Source: JBNJGT01 sp964473285
GTDB lineage: Archaea > Nanobdellota > Nanobdellia > Woesearchaeales > JACJVW01
DNA length: 5,827 nucleotides
NCBI GenBank assembly: GCA_964473285.1
Contig: CAYYOI010000073.1
Coordinates: 1 to 5,827, forward strand
Direction of reading: 5' to 3'
Every line of letters begins with the position of its first letter. Position 1 is the stretch's first letter. The notes under the pieces were generated by a model that was not told the DNA's origin, ran no database searches, and worked only from the letters and a program-made list of their open reading frames with translations. Shown here one piece after another: positions 5,256 to 5,827 of this stretch. A program made the translations under genes and the position numbers.

Positions 5256-5716
5256 TATATTATTATCAGAACTATCAAGAACAAAAAACTAAACATCAAA
5301 GTAAGGTTAGCAATCGAGTATACTGAAGCTGACGTGTATTTGTCAGCAAATATTACGAGAACCACCAATGCCAGACCTGTTGTAATAAATGTTCCTTCTT
5401 GAGAATATTTTTGATTCTATCCTGAAAACCTCTGCAATTGTTAATGCCAGCATTAAAAAGACAGTAAACGCAAATATGACAATTGTCTGTACGAGAAAGA
5501 CCTTATTAAGGACATTATCTCCCGATACCAGACTACGAACAATACCCGCAAAAGAATTTATGCTGTTTGCCATCCCAAACAAAGCATAAAACAACCCCCC
5601 TTATTGGAACCTGCTGTCTTTTTGAGTATCTTAAAAGAAAAATACAATGTAAGAATTGCGCTAAGAACCATGCCAACGAATAATATCAGTAATGAAATTT
5701 CTCCTTGTAAAGCCAT
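5255..5716 (-). CDS. multi-TM membrane protein, needs two compensating frameshifts
   Basis: Three segments on the minus strand together make a hydrophobic protein of about 153 residues. Segment 1, from ATG 5716, starts MALQGEISLLILFVGMVLSA and runs to SNKGG at 5600. Segment 2, about 5594-5410, starts LFYALFGMANSINSFAG, then has a long hydrophobic stretch (VIFAFTVFLMLALTIAEVF). Segment 3, about 5407-5255, includes YSQEGTFITTGLALVV and ends FLFLIVLIII. Segments 1 and 3 share a frame; segment 2 is shifted. One G added to the G6 run (C6 at 5595-5600 on plus) and one A removed from the A5 run (T5 at 5408-5412 on plus) joins them into one protein with about four or five membrane helices. The restored stop overlaps the next start (TAATG), which supports the reading. 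I recognise no family. Homopolymer sites make consensus error likely, but decay is possible. Confidence 0.6.
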
Positions 5717-5740
5717 TTATCACATTACCTTTTAAGGTTT

Positions 5741-5827
5741 CTAAACAATTTCATATTTAAATCTTACTGAATTCTGGGTGTGTAGATATCCTTTCAACAT
5801 TATGATTTCTAGCTGATCATAACCATT
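5741..5827 (-). CDS. possible C-terminal end of a further upstream gene (partial)
   Basis: From the window edge one minus-strand frame is open for 28 codons to TAG at 5741-5743, reading NGYDQLEIIMLKGYLHTQNS and ending RFKYEIV. The other two minus frames stop at once. It would end 24 nt before the membrane-protein start at 5716, as in an operon, and there is no strong TATA box at the leaderless position before 5716. The frame is short, so chance is a real alternative. A T/A-rich stretch at 5751-5760 could instead be a promoter element for the 5716 gene. Confidence 0.3.
   Translation of the reverse strand, partial: NGYDQLEIIMLKGYLHTQNSVRFKYEIV

Noticed and set aside
5389..5589. 66-codon plus-strand frame
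   Set aside because: It is antisense to the hydrophobic middle segment of the membrane-protein gene and reads as a shadow.

Overview
The window looks archaeal, most likely from a DPANN-type genome such as Woesearchaeota/Pacearchaeota (moderate confidence, by inference). DNA is AT-rich and genes are short and tightly packed. Several genes have an A/T-only TATA-like box centred about 25-28 nt upstream of the start codon with no convincing Shine-Dalgarno, as expected for leaderless archaeal transcripts. Putative terminators are oligo-T tracts. The families present (archaeal Yip1-like membrane protein, small zinc ribbon, Cys-rich lipoprotein-like protein, CoA-binding Rossmann protein, single-subunit ABC exporter) fit this view. 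No rRNA, tRNA, CRISPR array, insertion sequence or attachment site was seen.

Layout. Positions 3-449 (+) hold the 3' end of a Yip1-family membrane protein, followed by a doubtful 43-residue ORF (508-639). On the minus strand, 674-997 encodes an unrecognised helical protein. Positions 1232-1473 (+) are a broken two-CxxC zinc-ribbon gene, with a TGA replacing an expected Trp codon and a 1-nt loss at the last Cys. Positions 1663-1953 (+) encode a secreted or lipid-anchored Cys-rich protein. Positions 2057-2786 (+) are an unrecognised gene of about 242 codons interrupted by a 1-nt frameshift near 2335-2340. It overlaps tail-to-tail by 13 bp with a CoA-binding Rossmann protein (2774-3121, -), which is preceded by an ABC exporter half-transporter (3154-4758, -). 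At the right end there is a minus-strand membrane-protein operon. A multi-TM protein (5255-5716) can be read as one protein only through two compensating frameshifts, and its stop overlaps the start of a two-TM, Cys-containing protein (4974-5255). A possible further upstream gene is cut by the window edge (5741-5827).

Functionally, much of the window is membrane or envelope related: Yip1 protein, lipoprotein, ABC exporter and the two small membrane proteins. The genes do not form a recognisable pathway. The best-supported observations are the leaderless-promoter spacing, a promoter-based correction of the ABC start, and four indels plus one nonsense change in three genes. Those lesions mean either gene decay or a low-accuracy consensus. 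I found no convincing evidence of a wholly new biological system.
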